From Labilithrix sp. (GTDB taxonomy: Bacteria > Myxococcota_A > Polyangia > Polyangiales > Polyangiaceae), in assembly GCA_019637225.1 (NCBI GenBank), contig JAHBWC010000016.1:39034-103033 (forward strand): a DNA stretch of 64,000 nt, in the 5' to 3' direction. Shown here one piece after another: positions 33,497 to 42,697 of the stretch. The position numbers and the translations under genes were made by a program. The notes under the pieces are model-generated. The model saw only the letters and a program-made list of their open reading frames with translations. It ran no database searches and was not told where the DNA came from. Numbering within the stretch: the stretch's first letter is position 1; the number at the start of each line of letters is the position of its first letter.

Positions 33497-35706
33497 TGCT
33501 CGACCAGACCGCCTCGTCGGGGCCCGCGAGCGCGCGTCCGGTCTCGATCGTGAAGACCGAGCGTCGCCCGGACGGCGTCGCGGTGATCACGCTCGACGAT
33601 CCCGCCGAGCCGCTGAACACGATCACCCCGGCGCTTGCCGGCGAGCTCACCGCCGCGGTCGACGCCGCGTTCGGCGACGCGTCCGTCCGCGCCGTCGTCC
33701 TCCGCAGCGGCAAGAAGGACTCCTTCCTCGCGGGCGCGAACATCGACTTCGTGCGCTCGATCCGCTTCGCCCAGGACGCCGAAGAGGCGTCGCGCGAAGT
33801 GGCGCGGCGCTTCGAGCGCCTCGCGACGGGCCCGAAGCCGGTCGTCGCCTACGTGCACGGCTCCGCGCTCGGCGGAGGCTTCGAGCTCGCGCTCGCGTGC
33901 ACGGCGGCGGTCGCGACCGACGATCCGAAGACGACGCTCGGCTTGCCGGAGGTGAAGCTCGGCCTCATCCCCGCCGCCAACGGCCTCTTTCGCGTCGCCG
34001 AGCGCGCGGGCCTTCGCGTCGCGCTCGATCTCGGCACGACCGGCCGGAGCCTCCGTCCGAAGGCGGCGCTCCGCCTCGGGCTCGTCGACGACGTGGTGCC
34101 GGTGACGTCCGGCCTCGAGACGGCCGTCCGCTTCGCGCTCCGCCTCGCGGACGAGCCCGGACACGCGCGCTCGCTCGCGAAGAAGCGCCGCCGTCGCGGC
34201 GTGATGAAGCAGCTCGAGCGCGCGCTCCTCGAGGACAACCCGCTCGGGCGCCTCGCGCTCTTCCGCAAGGCGCGCGCCGAGGCGCTGAACAAGACGCACG
34301 GTCACTACCCGGCCGCCGAGCGCATCGTCGATCTGCTCGCGCGCTTCGGGGCGCGCGGGTTCCACGCCGCCGCGGAGCTCGAGCCGCGGATGTTCGCCGA
34401 CCTCGTCGTGAGCGAGACGGCCCACCGGCTCATCGATCTCTTCTTCGCCCAGACGGCGCTCAAGAAGGACAGCGGCCTCGCGCCCGGCGAGCGCGCCGCG
34501 GCGTTTCCCGTCGAGCGCGTGGCCGTCCTCGGCGCGGGCTTCATGGGCGCCGGCATCGCCGCCGTGAGCGCGCGCGCGGGGCTCGAGGTCCGGATGAAGG
34601 ACACCGACGACGCCGCGGTCGGGCGAGGTCTTCGCTACGTGAAGGACCTCCTCGACGGCCGCGCGAGGCGCGGATCGATGACCGCCCTCGAGCGCGACGC
34701 GGCGTTCGCGCGCCTGAGCGGCGCGATCGACTACACGGGCCTCCGCAACGCCGACGTGATCGTCGAGGCCGTCTTCGAGGACCTGGCCTTGAAGCACGCT
34801 GTGATCCGCGACGTCGAGGCCCGCGTCCGCGACACGTGCGTGATCGCGTCGAACACGTCGTCGATCCCGATCGCACGCATCGCGGAGGCGGCGTCGCGCC
34901 CCGAGATGGTCGTCGGGATGCATTACTTCAGCCCCGTCCACAAGATGCCGCTGCTCGAGGTGATTCGCACGAAGGCGAGCGATCCGCGCGCCGTCGCGAC
35001 CGCCGTCGCGCTCGGGAAGAAGCAAGGCAAGACGGTCATCGTCGTGAACGACGGCCCGGCCTTCTACACGACGCGCATCCTCGTCCCGTACCTCAACGAG
35101 GCGGCGCACCTCCTCACCGAGGGCGCGTCGATCGAGGCCGTCGACGCGGCGATGGTCGACTGGGGCTTCCCGGTCGGACCGTTCCAGCTCATGGACGAGG
35201 TCGGGATCGACCTCGGCGTGCACGTCGGCGAGGTCACCGAGGCCGCGTTCGGCGCGCGCATGCGCCTGCCGGAGGCCTTCGCCGCGCTCCGCGCCGACGA
35301 TCGGAAGGGCAAGAAGAACGCGCGAGGCTTCTACCTCTACGGGAGCGCCGCGCCGCGGAAGAAGAGCGTGGACGCGACGGTCTACGACGTCCTCCGGATC
35401 GCGCCGAAGCCGAACGCGGTCGCCGCCGACCAGATCGCGCTCCGGTGCGCGCTCGCGATGGTGAACGAGTCGCTCCGCTGCCACGGCGACGGCGTCCTCG
35501 GAAGCGCGCGCGACGGCGACGTCGGCGCGATCCTCGGCGTCGGCTTCCCCGCGTTCCGCGGCGGGCCTCTCCGCTACGTCGACGCGCTGGGCACGACCGA
35601 GGTGCTTCGCCGTCTCCGCTCGCTGGAGCAGTCCTTCGGCGCGCGCTTCGAGCCTGCTCCACTCCTCGTGGAGATGGCCCGCGCGGGCAAGCGCCTCTAC
35701 GGGTGA
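33493..35706 (+). CDS. fadJ: Bifunctional enoyl-CoA hydratase/3-hydroxyacyl-CoA dehydrogenase
   Basis: The 737-residue alpha subunit hydrates 2-enoyl-CoA and oxidises 3-hydroxyacyl-CoA with NAD. Residues 1-310 are a crotonase domain: KKDSFLAGANIDFVRSI forms the oxyanion hole with GSALGGGFELALACTAAVAT, and GLPEVKLGLIPAANG carries the catalytic Glu. From about 335, VAVLGAGFMGAGIAAVSA is the NAD site and GMHYFSPVHKMPLLEVI the dehydrogenase signature. Two C-terminal dehydrogenase domains complete it. ATG at 33493 overlaps the fadI stop. The complex with FadI would channel substrates. Confidence 0.93.
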   Translation: MMLDQTASSGPASARPVSIVKTERRPDGVAVITLDDPAEPLNTITPALAGELTAAVDAAFGDASVRAVVLRSGKKDSFLAGANIDFVRSIRFAQDAEEASREVARRFERLATGPKPVVAYVHGSALGGGFELALACTAAVATDDPKTTLGLPEVKLGLIPAANGLFRVAERAGLRVALDLGTTGRSLRPKAALRLGLVDDVVPVTSGLETAVRFALRLADEPGHARSLAKKRRRRGVMKQLERALLEDNPLGRLALFRKARAEALNKTHGHYPAAERIVDLLARFGARGFHAAAELEPRMFADLVVSETAHRLIDLFFAQTALKKDSGLAPGERAAAFPVERVAVLGAGFMGAGIAAVSARAGLEVRMKDTDDAAVGRGLRYVKDLLDGRARRGSMTALERDAAFARLSGAIDYTGLRNADVIVEAVFEDLALKHAVIRDVEARVRDTCVIASNTSSIPIARIAEAASRPEMVVGMHYFSPVHKMPLLEVIRTKASDPRAVATAVALGKKQGKTVIVVNDGPAFYTTRILVPYLNEAAHLLTEGASIEAVDAAMVDWGFPVGPFQLMDEVGIDLGVHVGEVTEAAFGARMRLPEAFAALRADDRKGKKNARGFYLYGSAAPRKKSVDATVYDVLRIAPKPNAVAADQIALRCALAMVNESLRCHGDGVLGSARDGDVGAILGVGFPAFRGGPLRYVDALGTTEVLRRLRSLEQSFGARFEPAPLLVEMARAGKRLYG

Positions 35707-35776
35707 AGCGCGCGTAGGCGTGCGAGCTCGCCGTGCGGCTTTGTCGCGCGGAAGGCGGCGAGTAGAGTCTCTCCCG

Positions 35777-36478
35777 ATGCAGCCGCCCTGGAACCCCTAC
35801 GGTCCACACGCTCCTCACGGCTCGCAGCCCTACGCTCCGCCGAACCCGTACGCGGCTCCGGCGGCCGGGCCCGCGATGTACCGCCAGAACGTCTTCGTCC
35901 CCCCCGGCGCCAACGCCGGGCCGCTCGTCGGGCCGGCGCTGCGCAAGTTGAAGCTCGCGGCCGGCATCGCGCAGCTCACCACGCTCCTCGGCGGGACGAT
36001 CGCGCTCATCGTCGCCGGCGTGATGGGCGGCGAAGACGGCGGCGTCTTCATCGTCGCCGGGATGGGCCTCCTCGGCCTCTGGTACATGCTCCTCTTCGCC
36101 TACAGCATCGTCAACGTCGTGTGGCTCTACAAGTTCTGGTCGTGGATCCCGCCCGAGCAGCGGCACACCAGCATGTGGAAGAAGTACATCTCGCCGGGCA
36201 CCGTGGTCGGCTTCATGTTCATCCCGTACTTCAACATCTACTGGATGTTCGTCGTCTACCTCGGCATCGCCGACATCATGGAGCGGCTCCGCGTCCAGTA
36301 CCCGTGCAGCAAGGGACCGGCGAAGACGCTGGCGCTCTTGACGCTGCTCATCCCGCTCGGGTTCTTCCCGGCGGGCCCGTTCCTCCAGTTCATGTTCGCC
36401 AAGCACGTCGAGGCCATGGCGGAAGAGATGCACGCGCGCATGGTCGGCGCCGCGAACCCGATGGCCTACGCGGCCTGA
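35777..36478 (+). CDS. DUF4328-like membrane protein
   Basis: ATG at 35777 gives 233 residues beginning MQPPWNPYGPHAPHGSQPYA, a Pro/Tyr/Gly-rich cytoplasmic leader. Four membrane helices follow: IAQLTTLLGGTIALIVAGVM, FIVAGMGLLGLWYMLLFAYS, VGFMFIPYFNIYWMFVVYLG and LALLTLLIPLGFFPAGPFLQ. The FMFIPYFNIYWMFV segment recalls DUF4328 proteins. The frame is open to 35720 without a good start. Function unknown; it lies alone between fadJ and purB. Confidence 0.7.
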   Translation: MQPPWNPYGPHAPHGSQPYAPPNPYAAPAAGPAMYRQNVFVPPGANAGPLVGPALRKLKLAAGIAQLTTLLGGTIALIVAGVMGGEDGGVFIVAGMGLLGLWYMLLFAYSIVNVVWLYKFWSWIPPEQRHTSMWKKYISPGTVVGFMFIPYFNIYWMFVVYLGIADIMERLRVQYPCSKGPAKTLALLTLLIPLGFFPAGPFLQFMFAKHVEAMAEEMHARMVGAANPMAYAA

Positions 36479-36607
36479 GCGGCCCACCCGGCCTCGCGGG
36501 CGCGCGAGCGGAAACGGGCGAGTGAGCGGAAGCGAGCACGAAAAATGGGCTCGCTCCCCGCATTCCGGCTTCCTGTCCCATCGCGCGCTCGCTAGGGTCC
36601 GCGCGGC

Positions 36608-37906
36608 ATGATCCCGCGCTACACGCCGCCCGAGCTCCTTTCGCTGTGGTCCCCCGAGCGTCGCTACCAGATCTGGCTCGAGGTCGAGCTCGCCGCGTGC
36701 GAGGCGATGGAGGAAGAGGGCCTCGTCCCGAAGGGCATCGCCGAGACGATCCGCGCGAAGAAGCTCGTGCTCGACGCGAACCGCATCGAGGAGATCGAGC
36801 GCACGGTCAAGCACGACGTGATCGCCTTCCTCACGCACGTCGAGGAGCTCGCGGGCGCCGACGCGCGCTGGCTCCACCGCGGGATGACGTCGAGCGACGT
36901 GCTCGACTCGTCGTTCGCGATCCAGCTCCGCGACGCGACCGACGCGATGCTGGGGCGGCTCGACAAGCTGCTCGACGCGCTCGCCAAGCGCGCTCGCGAG
37001 CACGTCAAGACGCCCATGATCGGGCGGAGCCACGGCATCTTCGCCGAGCCGGTGACGTTCGGCGTCGTCCTCGCCGGCCATCACGCCGAGATGCGTCGCG
37101 GCCGCGAGCGGCTCGCGCGCGCGCGAGCCGCGATCGCCTACGGAAAAATCGCGGGCGCCGTCGGCACGTACGCGCACCTCTCGCCGTCGATCGAGAAGCG
37201 TGCCCTCGGCGCGCTCGGCCTCGAGCCGGAGACCGTGAGCACGCAGGTCGTCCCGCGCGATCGTCACGCCGAGCTCTTCTGCGCGATGGGCCTCGTCGCC
37301 GCCGGCATCGAGCGGCTCGCCACGAACGTGCGCCACTGGCAGCGCTCCGAGGTCGGTGAAGCCGAAGAGGCGTTCACCGTGGGTCAGAAGGGGTCGAGCG
37401 CGATGCCCCACAAGCGCAACCCCATCCTCACCGAGAACCTCTGCGGCCTCGCGCGCGTCGTCCGCGCGGCGTGCACGCCTGCGCTCGAGAATGTCGCGCT
37501 CTGGCACGAGCGAGACATCTCCCACTCGTCGGCCGAGCGCATGATCGCGCCGGACGCGACCGCGACGCTCGCGTTCATGCTCGACCGCGCGCGCGGCGTC
37601 GTCGAAGGGCTCGTCGTCTACGCCGACCGCATGAAGCAGAACCTCGATCGCGCGGCGGAGCTCTACTTCTCCGAGGCGGTCCTGCTCGCGCTCGTCGAGT
37701 CCGGCGTGGCGCGGCAGGAGGCGTACGTCTGGGTGCAGCGCAACGCCATGCGCGCCTGGAAGGGCGACGGCTCGTTCCGCGAGAACCTCGCCGCGGACGG
37801 CGACGTGCTCGCCAAGCTCACGCGCGCGAAGCTCGACGCGCTCTTCGACCTCGACCACGCGCTCCGGCACGCGCCGGCGATCGTCGAGCGCGCGCTCGGG
37901 GCCTGA
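36608..37906 (+). CDS. purB: Adenylosuccinate lyase
   Basis: The 432-residue enzyme cleaves SAICAR and adenylosuccinate in purine synthesis. The fumarase/lyase superfamily signature [20 protein letters not shown] is near 261-280, with catalytic Ser in the flexible loop. [20 protein letters not shown] near 90-109 and [14 protein letters not shown] near 139-152 (catalytic His) match PurB. The normal size is 430-480 residues. It stands alone, with about 130 bases of upstream sequence. Confidence 0.95.
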   Translation: MIPRYTPPELLSLWSPERRYQIWLEVELAACEAMEEEGLVPKGIAETIRAKKLVLDANRIEEIERTVKHDVIAFLTHVEELAGADARWLHRGMTSSDVLDSSFAIQLRDATDAMLGRLDKLLDALAKRAREHVKTPMIGRSHGIFAEPVTFGVVLAGHHAEMRRGRERLARARAAIAYGKIAGAVGTYAHLSPSIEKRALGALGLEPETVSTQVVPRDRHAELFCAMGLVAAGIERLATNVRHWQRSEVGEAEEAFTVGQKGSSAMPHKRNPILTENLCGLARVVRAACTPALENVALWHERDISHSSAERMIAPDATATLAFMLDRARGVVEGLVVYADRMKQNLDRAAELYFSEAVLLALVESGVARQEAYVWVQRNAMRAWKGDGSFRENLAADGDVLAKLTRAKLDALFDLDHALRHAPAIVERALGA

Positions 37907-37927
37907 TCGCCTGCGCCCGTCGGGGCG

Positions 37928-38347
37928 CTACGCGCGAAGCGCGATGACGGCGATCGTGATCGCCGCGCCGAGGCAGAGCGTCAGCCCGGTCATCACCGTG
38001 AGCGCCCAGCGGGCGTCGTTCGAGTAGCGCTTGCTCGACCAGAGGGCCGCGAGCCCGATCGGCGGCAGCACGAGGAGGAGCGAGCCGAGCACGACGGGGT
38101 CCTCGTACCAGGCCTGCCGCGGAGGCGCCTTGCCGAGCAGCTTCGCGGCCTCGTCGGCGTAGAGCGCGCGCTTCTTCGCGGCGAAGACGTCTTCGGGCGA
38201 AACCGCGGGGAGGAGCCGCGCGTCCTTCGCGGGGTTACGCCGGTGCGCGACGAGCGGCTGCTCGGCCGGCTTCGGTCGCGGAGGCATCGCGGCCGGCGAC
38301 ACGTCGCCGCCGAGCGCCTTCAACCCCGGCGGGATCGGCAGGAACAT
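37928..38347 (-). CDS. Small two-helix membrane protein
   Basis: The C-terminal half holds two membrane segments, DPVVLGSLLLVLPPIGLAAL and WALTVMTGLTLCLGAAITIA, after a Pro/Lys/Arg-rich cytoplasmic region (MPPRPKPAEQPLVAHRRNPA). I place the start at ATG 38345-38347 (MFLPIPPGLKAL); the frame is open to 38482, and an internal ATG at 38287 is also possible. The start is therefore uncertain by 20-45 residues. Family not recognised. It is convergent with purB. Confidence 0.55.
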   Translation of the reverse strand: MFLPIPPGLKALGGDVSPAAMPPRPKPAEQPLVAHRRNPAKDARLLPAVSPEDVFAAKKRALYADEAAKLLGKAPPRQAWYEDPVVLGSLLLVLPPIGLAALWSSKRYSNDARWALTVMTGLTLCLGAAITIAVIALRA

Positions 38348-38539
38348 GCACTTTCGCAGCGCCGACCTGCCGCGAATGTCCCAGCCTCGCGGCCAGACAT
38401 TCTTCGGCGACTCGTGGAGCCAGCCGTTGCCGATCAACGTCGTGATCCCGCGTCTCGTGTGGATGGGCCGCGGGGTCCGCATTCGGTGCTCACTCAGGAT
38501 GATACGGCGAAGTCGCGGCGCAACCCCTTCTTCCGCGCG

Positions 38540-39295
38540 TCATCCGGATGGGTGACGCGGTCGCGCGAGGGGCGCGCCCTCGGCCCGCGCATGACGCACC
38601 GCGGCGCGGGCGATCAGGAAGAAGATCGGCGGCAGGTGCCGGAGGCGTAGCTTGCTGATTTCACTGCCATAAATCGGCTGGACAGCGACCTCGCGGATGC
38701 GCGCGCGGCGCGCCCCGAGCTGGCCGAGGAGATCGTTGGGGTAGCCGAAGCTCGGCCAGAGCCCGGCCAGATCGATCGCGACGACGGCCCCTCGCGCGAT
38801 CGCGGTGAAGCCGCACTGGCTGTCGGAGACGGGCTGGCCGATCGCGATCGACGTCAGGCGCGAGAAGACCTGACCGCCGATCCAGCGAGGCAGGCCCATC
38901 GCGCGGCGAACGCCCGGCTCGCCGAAGCGATCGCCCTTCACGTAGTCGGCCTCGCCCGAGACGATCGGCGACACGACATGCTCGAGATCGTCCGGCGCCA
39001 TCTGTCCGTCGCCGGCCATGACCGCGATCGCGTCGTCGTCGTGGGTCGTGAGCTCGAGCGCGGCGGCGTAGCCGGTCGCGATCGCCGCGCCGACGCCGCG
39101 CCGCTCCGGATGGCGGACGACGCGCACGCGCCGATCGCCGGCGCCGTGGGCGATCGCGCTCGTGCGGTCGGTGCTCGCGTCGTCGACGACGACGACGTGG
39201 TCCACGAAGGAGGGCATCGTCGCGATGACGCGTCCGACGTGCGCTTCCTCCTGGAAGGCGGGCACGACGACGATCACCCGGCGCTCGTTCAGCAT
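38540..39295 (-). CDS. Family 2 glycosyltransferase, polyprenol-phosphate mannosyltransferase-like
   Basis: From ATG at 39293-39295 the 251-residue protein reads MLNERRVIVVVPAFQEEAHV, then VVVVDDASTDRTSAIA and VMAGDGQMAPDDLEHV, the GT-A nucleotide and metal motifs with an unusual GDGQM in place of the typical DADLQ. The QCGFTAIARGAV motif matches DPM-type enzymes. There is no strong membrane helix, although FFLIARAAVRHAR is mildly hydrophobic. The frame is open upstream to 39451, but that part lacks protein character. It is divergent from phoB. Confidence 0.82.
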   Translation of the reverse strand: MLNERRVIVVVPAFQEEAHVGRVIATMPSFVDHVVVVDDASTDRTSAIAHGAGDRRVRVVRHPERRGVGAAIATGYAAALELTTHDDDAIAVMAGDGQMAPDDLEHVVSPIVSGEADYVKGDRFGEPGVRRAMGLPRWIGGQVFSRLTSIAIGQPVSDSQCGFTAIARGAVVAIDLAGLWPSFGYPNDLLGQLGARRARIREVAVQPIYGSEISKLRLRHLPPIFFLIARAAVRHARAEGAPLARPRHPSG

Positions 39296-39443
39296 GGGGG
39301 CCGCTCCGAGGCCGTCACGGCAAGGCGAGGCCGCGCGCGCGCCACGAGCTCCGCCGCGCGGCGCGCGACAATCGCAAGGATTTCTGGGGTTCGCGCGGTG
39401 GACGACCGCGCCGGGCGGGGCATCATCACTTCCAAGCTGCCCA

Positions 39444-39473
39444 TGTGACACATGTTCGTCACACGGCTAAAGT
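39444..39473 (+). promoter_or_regulatory. Promoter of the pho/pst operon with an inverted repeat
   Basis: GTGACA (39445-39450) and TAAAGT (39468-39473) are separated by 17 bases, a good sigma-70-like pair. An inverted repeat TGTGAC (39444-39449)/GTCACA (39458-39463) with an 8-base spacer overlaps the -35 region and could bind PhoB or a repressor. The predicted start is only a few bases before the ATG at 39485 and no ribosome site is seen, so the message may be nearly leaderless. Confidence 0.55.
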
Positions 39474-39484
39474 ATTCGCCGATC

Positions 39485-40192
39485 ATGGCGCGAATCCTGG
39501 TCATCGAGGACGAGGCCGACATCCAGCAGGTCCTCGACTACAACCTTCGCGAGAAGGGACACAAGGTCTACATCGCCGGCAGCGGCGAGGACGGGCTGAA
39601 GCTCGCCCGCGAGAAGCGGCCGGACCTCGTCCTCCTCGACCTCATGCTCCCGGGAATGCCGGGCACCGAGGTCTGCAAGACACTCAAGGCCGACCCGGCG
39701 ACGAAGAACACGCAGGTGGTGATGCTCACGGCCAAGGGCGAGGAGATCGATCGCGTCGTCGGCTTCGAGCTCGGCGCCGACGACTACGTCGTGAAGCCGT
39801 TCAGCGTCCGCGAGCTGCTCCTCCGTGTGCAGGCGATCCTCCGGCGTTCGCAGGGCGAGCAGGAGGCCGCCGCGGGGTTCCAGTTCGGCAAGCTCCGCGT
39901 CGACCGCGAGGCGCACCGCGTCTGGTCCGAGGAGCAAGAGCTCGAGCTCACCGCGCTCGAGTTCAAGCTGCTCGTGACGCTCTACGACCGCCGCAACCGC
40001 GTCCAGACCCGCTCGGCGCTCCTCAGCGACGTCTGGGGGATCGACGCGGACATCACGACGCGCACCGTCGACACGCACGTCAAGCGCCTCCGCGAGAAGC
40101 TCGGCGAAGCGGGCGAGTACATCGAGACGGTGCGCGGCGTCGGCTATCGGTTCACGGACACCCCGGAAGAAGCCATCGCCTCGGTGTCGTGA
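39485..40192 (+). CDS. phoB: Phosphate regulon response regulator
   Basis: The 235-residue protein is an OmpR/PhoB-class regulator. The receiver domain has the acidic pair in LVIEDEAD, phospho-acceptor D52 (LVLLDLMLPG), T near 83 (VVMLTAKG) and K near 102 (YVVKPF). The C-terminal winged helix reads LELTALEFKLLVTLYDRRNR and TVDTHVKRLREKLGEAGEYI ending ETVRGVGYRF. It should be phosphorylated by the PhoR encoded 7 bases downstream and control pst genes when phosphate is low. The start is ATG 39485; the frame is open 11 codons further up. Confidence 0.93.
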   Translation: MARILVIEDEADIQQVLDYNLREKGHKVYIAGSGEDGLKLAREKRPDLVLLDLMLPGMPGTEVCKTLKADPATKNTQVVMLTAKGEEIDRVVGFELGADDYVVKPFSVRELLLRVQAILRRSQGEQEAAAGFQFGKLRVDREAHRVWSEEQELELTALEFKLLVTLYDRRNRVQTRSALLSDVWGIDADITTRTVDTHVKRLREKLGEAGEYIETVRGVGYRFTDTPEEAIASVS

Positions 40193-40199
40193 GGAGATC

Positions 40200-41606
40200 G
40201 TGAGGGGCAAGCTTCGCGTACGCCTCCTCCTCCTCGTATGGGCCGTGGTCAGCGGCTCGGTGCTGGTGTGCGGGCTCGTCCTGCCGATGAGCGACAACCT
40301 CGGCGCGCTCTCCGCGGGCGCGCTCCTCGCGGGCGCGATCGCGGGGGCGATCGTCTCCGAGCTGTCCGTGCGATGGTTCGACGAGAGCGTGCGCCCCCTG
40401 ACCGACGCCGCGCGCCGGATGCAGGAGGGCGATCTCTCGGTCCGCGCGCGCGTGGGCAAGAGCGAGGACGTCGGGCAGCTCGGCGCCGCGTTCGACCAGC
40501 TCGCCGGGAGCTTCTCGCGCACCGTCGGCGAGCTCCGCGGCGAGCGCGACCTCGTCAGCCGCATCCTCGACGGCATGCAGGAGGGGGTCCTCCTCCTCGA
40601 CAAGGAGGGCAGGGTCGCGCTGATGAACCCGGCGCTCCGCGAGATGCTGCTCCTCAGCGCCGACGTGATCGGCCAGCCGCTCCTCGAGGTCGTTCGCCAC
40701 GCCGAGCTGAAGGAGCTGCTCGACAAGGCGCGCACGACGAAGACGACGTGCTCGGGCGAGGTCGAGCTCGGCGGCCTCAAGCCGCGCCGCCTCCTCGTCC
40801 GCGGGACCGCGTTCACGCAGCACGCCGGCGGTCTGCTCGCCGTCTTCTTCGACGTCACGGACATCCGCCGCCTCGAGTCGCTCCGCCGCGACTTCGTCGC
40901 GAACGTCTCGCACGAGCTCCGCACGCCGGTCACCGCGGTGCTCTCCGCGGCCGAGACGCTCGACATCGCGCTCGAGAAGGACCCGGAGGGCGCGCGCCGC
41001 TTCCTCGGGATCATCGAGCGCAACGCCGCGCGCCTGCAGGGGCTCATCGAGGACCTGCTCGATCTGTCGCGCATCGAGTCGCGCGAGCTGAAGCTGCGCC
41101 CGGAGCGCTTCGGCTTCGAGCCGTTCGCGCTGCACCTCGTCGGCCTCTTCCGCGATCGCGCGGACAAGAAGAAGATCACCATTCGCCTCGAGTGCCCCGT
41201 CGCCGAGGCCCTCGAGCTCGAGTGCGACCGCCGCGCGCTCGAGCAGGTGTTGACGAACCTCGTCGACAACGCAGTGAAGTACTGCGCCGAGGGCTGCACG
41301 GTCGTGCTCCGGGGCGAGCGCGCCGAGTCGAGCACGCGGCTCGTCGTCGAGGACGACGGGCCGGGCATCGAGGACAAGCACATGGTCCGCCTCTTCGAGC
41401 GCTTCTACCGCGTCGACGCGGGGCGGTCGCGCGAGATGGGCGGCACCGGGCTCGGCCTGTCGATCTGCAAGCACCTCGTCGAGGCGATGGGCGGGAGCAT
41501 CCAGGTGAAGAGTGTGGTGGGGAAGGGGACGTCGTTCGAGGTCCGGTTCCCCGATGCGAGCGGTCGCGCGCGCGATCGCGCGTCGTCGGAGGACGCGGCC
41601 GCGTGA
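40200..41606 (+). CDS. phoR: Phosphate regulon sensor histidine kinase
   Basis: The 468-residue kinase has two N-terminal membrane helices (LRVRLLLLVWAVVSGSVLVC and GALLAGAIAGAIVSELSV), a HAMP-like segment (PLTDAARRMQEGDLSVRA), a PAS domain around 120-225, and the kinase core. The phospho-acceptor is H238 (NVSHELRTPV). The N box NLVDNAVKYCAEG and G boxes VEDDGPGIED and GGTGLGLSICKHL follow. The periplasmic loop is very short, so phosphate sensing probably runs through PstSCAB and PhoU, as in E. coli. GTG start at 40200 with GAGGAGAT upstream. It overlaps pstS by 4 bases. Confidence 0.93.
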   Translation: MRGKLRVRLLLLVWAVVSGSVLVCGLVLPMSDNLGALSAGALLAGAIAGAIVSELSVRWFDESVRPLTDAARRMQEGDLSVRARVGKSEDVGQLGAAFDQLAGSFSRTVGELRGERDLVSRILDGMQEGVLLLDKEGRVALMNPALREMLLLSADVIGQPLLEVVRHAELKELLDKARTTKTTCSGEVELGGLKPRRLLVRGTAFTQHAGGLLAVFFDVTDIRRLESLRRDFVANVSHELRTPVTAVLSAAETLDIALEKDPEGARRFLGIIERNAARLQGLIEDLLDLSRIESRELKLRPERFGFEPFALHLVGLFRDRADKKKITIRLECPVAEALELECDRRALEQVLTNLVDNAVKYCAEGCTVVLRGERAESSTRLVVEDDGPGIEDKHMVRLFERFYRVDAGRSREMGGTGLGLSICKHLVEAMGGSIQVKSVVGKGTSFEVRFPDASGRARDRASSEDAAA

Positions 41607-42697
41607 AGCTCCTCTCGCCGCGCGTCGCGATCGCCATCGGCATCGTCGCCTCGGGCGCGCTCGCCGCGGCGTCGTCGTGCTCGCGCGCGGGCGACGGACC
41701 GCGGGTCATCGACGGCGCAGGCGCGACGCTCCCGTTCCCCCTCTACGCGAGGTGGTCGAGCGAGTTCGCGCGCGTCGACACGACGGTGCGCGTCAACTAC
41801 CAGCCGCTCGGCTCCGGCGCCGGAATGCGCCAGACCGCCGACGGCGTGGTCGACTTCGGCGCGACCGACGAGCCGATGACCGACGAGCAGCTGGCGCGCT
41901 CGCCGATCCCGCTCGTGCACGTCCCGATGACGATCGGCGCGGTCGTCGTCACCTACAACGTACCGGGCGTGACGGAGCTCAAGCTCACGCCCGACGTCGT
42001 CGCCGACGTGTTCCGCGGCGCGGTTCGCCGCTGGGACGATCCTCGCCTGCGCGGGACGAACCCCGGCGTCGCGCTTCCTTCGACGCCGATCACGGTCGTG
42101 CATCGCGCCGACGGGAGCGGCACGAGCGCCACCTTCACCACGTTCCTCTCGCAGAACAGCGAGGCGTGGCGGGCCGACGTCGGCGCCGGCGTCGCGCCGC
42201 GCTTCCCGGTCGGCGTGGGAGCGCGGGGCAACGACGGCGTCACCGCGTACGTGAAGGCGACCCCATACGCGATCGGCTACGTCGAGCTCGCCTACGCGCG
42301 GCAGGCGAACCTCCCCGTCCTGCTCGTGAAGAACCGCGCCGGAAGCTACGTCGTGCCGACCCTCGGCTCGCTCGACCGCGCCGCGCGAAGCGCGCTCAAG
42401 AGCGTCCCGGACGACCTCCGCTTCTCGATCGTGGACTCGGAGGACGAGGGCGCCTACCCGATCGCCGCGCTCTCGTTCCTGATCCTCCCACGCGATTCGA
42501 AGCAGCGGGCGCGTGCGGAGGCGCTCGCGCGGTTCGTCTGGTGGGGCCTCCACGACGGCCAGCGCTTCGCCGCGGAGCTCGACTACGCGCCGCTTCCCCC
42601 GGAGCTCGTCGCGCGCGCCGAGCGCGCCGTTCGTGGGCTCCGCGCCGAGGGCAAGCCGATCGTCGTCGGCGACGGCGCGGGGGCGCCTTCGCCATGA
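41603..42697 (+). CDS. pstS: Phosphate ABC transporter substrate-binding lipoprotein
   Basis: The 364-residue protein has a lipoprotein-type signal with candidate lipidated Cys26 (ALAAASSC). IDGAGATLPFPLYARWSSEF starts the mature domain. YQPLGSGAGMRQTADGVVDF and DFGATDEPMTD and RADGSGTSATFTTFLSQ provide the phosphate-binding residues typical of PstS. The GTG start at 41603 overlaps the phoR stop (GTGA), and its own stop overlaps pstC (ATGA). It should capture inorganic phosphate in the periplasm. Confidence 0.94.
   Translation: MKLLSPRVAIAIGIVASGALAAASSCSRAGDGPRVIDGAGATLPFPLYARWSSEFARVDTTVRVNYQPLGSGAGMRQTADGVVDFGATDEPMTDEQLARSPIPLVHVPMTIGAVVVTYNVPGVTELKLTPDVVADVFRGAVRRWDDPRLRGTNPGVALPSTPITVVHRADGSGTSATFTTFLSQNSEAWRADVGAGVAPRFPVGVGARGNDGVTAYVKATPYAIGYVELAYARQANLPVLLVKNRAGSYVVPTLGSLDRAARSALKSVPDDLRFSIVDSEDEGAYPIAALSFLILPRDSKQRARAEALARFVWWGLHDGQRFAAELDYAPLPPELVARAERAVRGLRAEGKPIVVGDGAGAPSP

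Noticed and set aside
33097..35484. A long minus-strand open frame opposite fadIJ
   Set aside because: Antisense shadow of fadI-fadJ with no family features.
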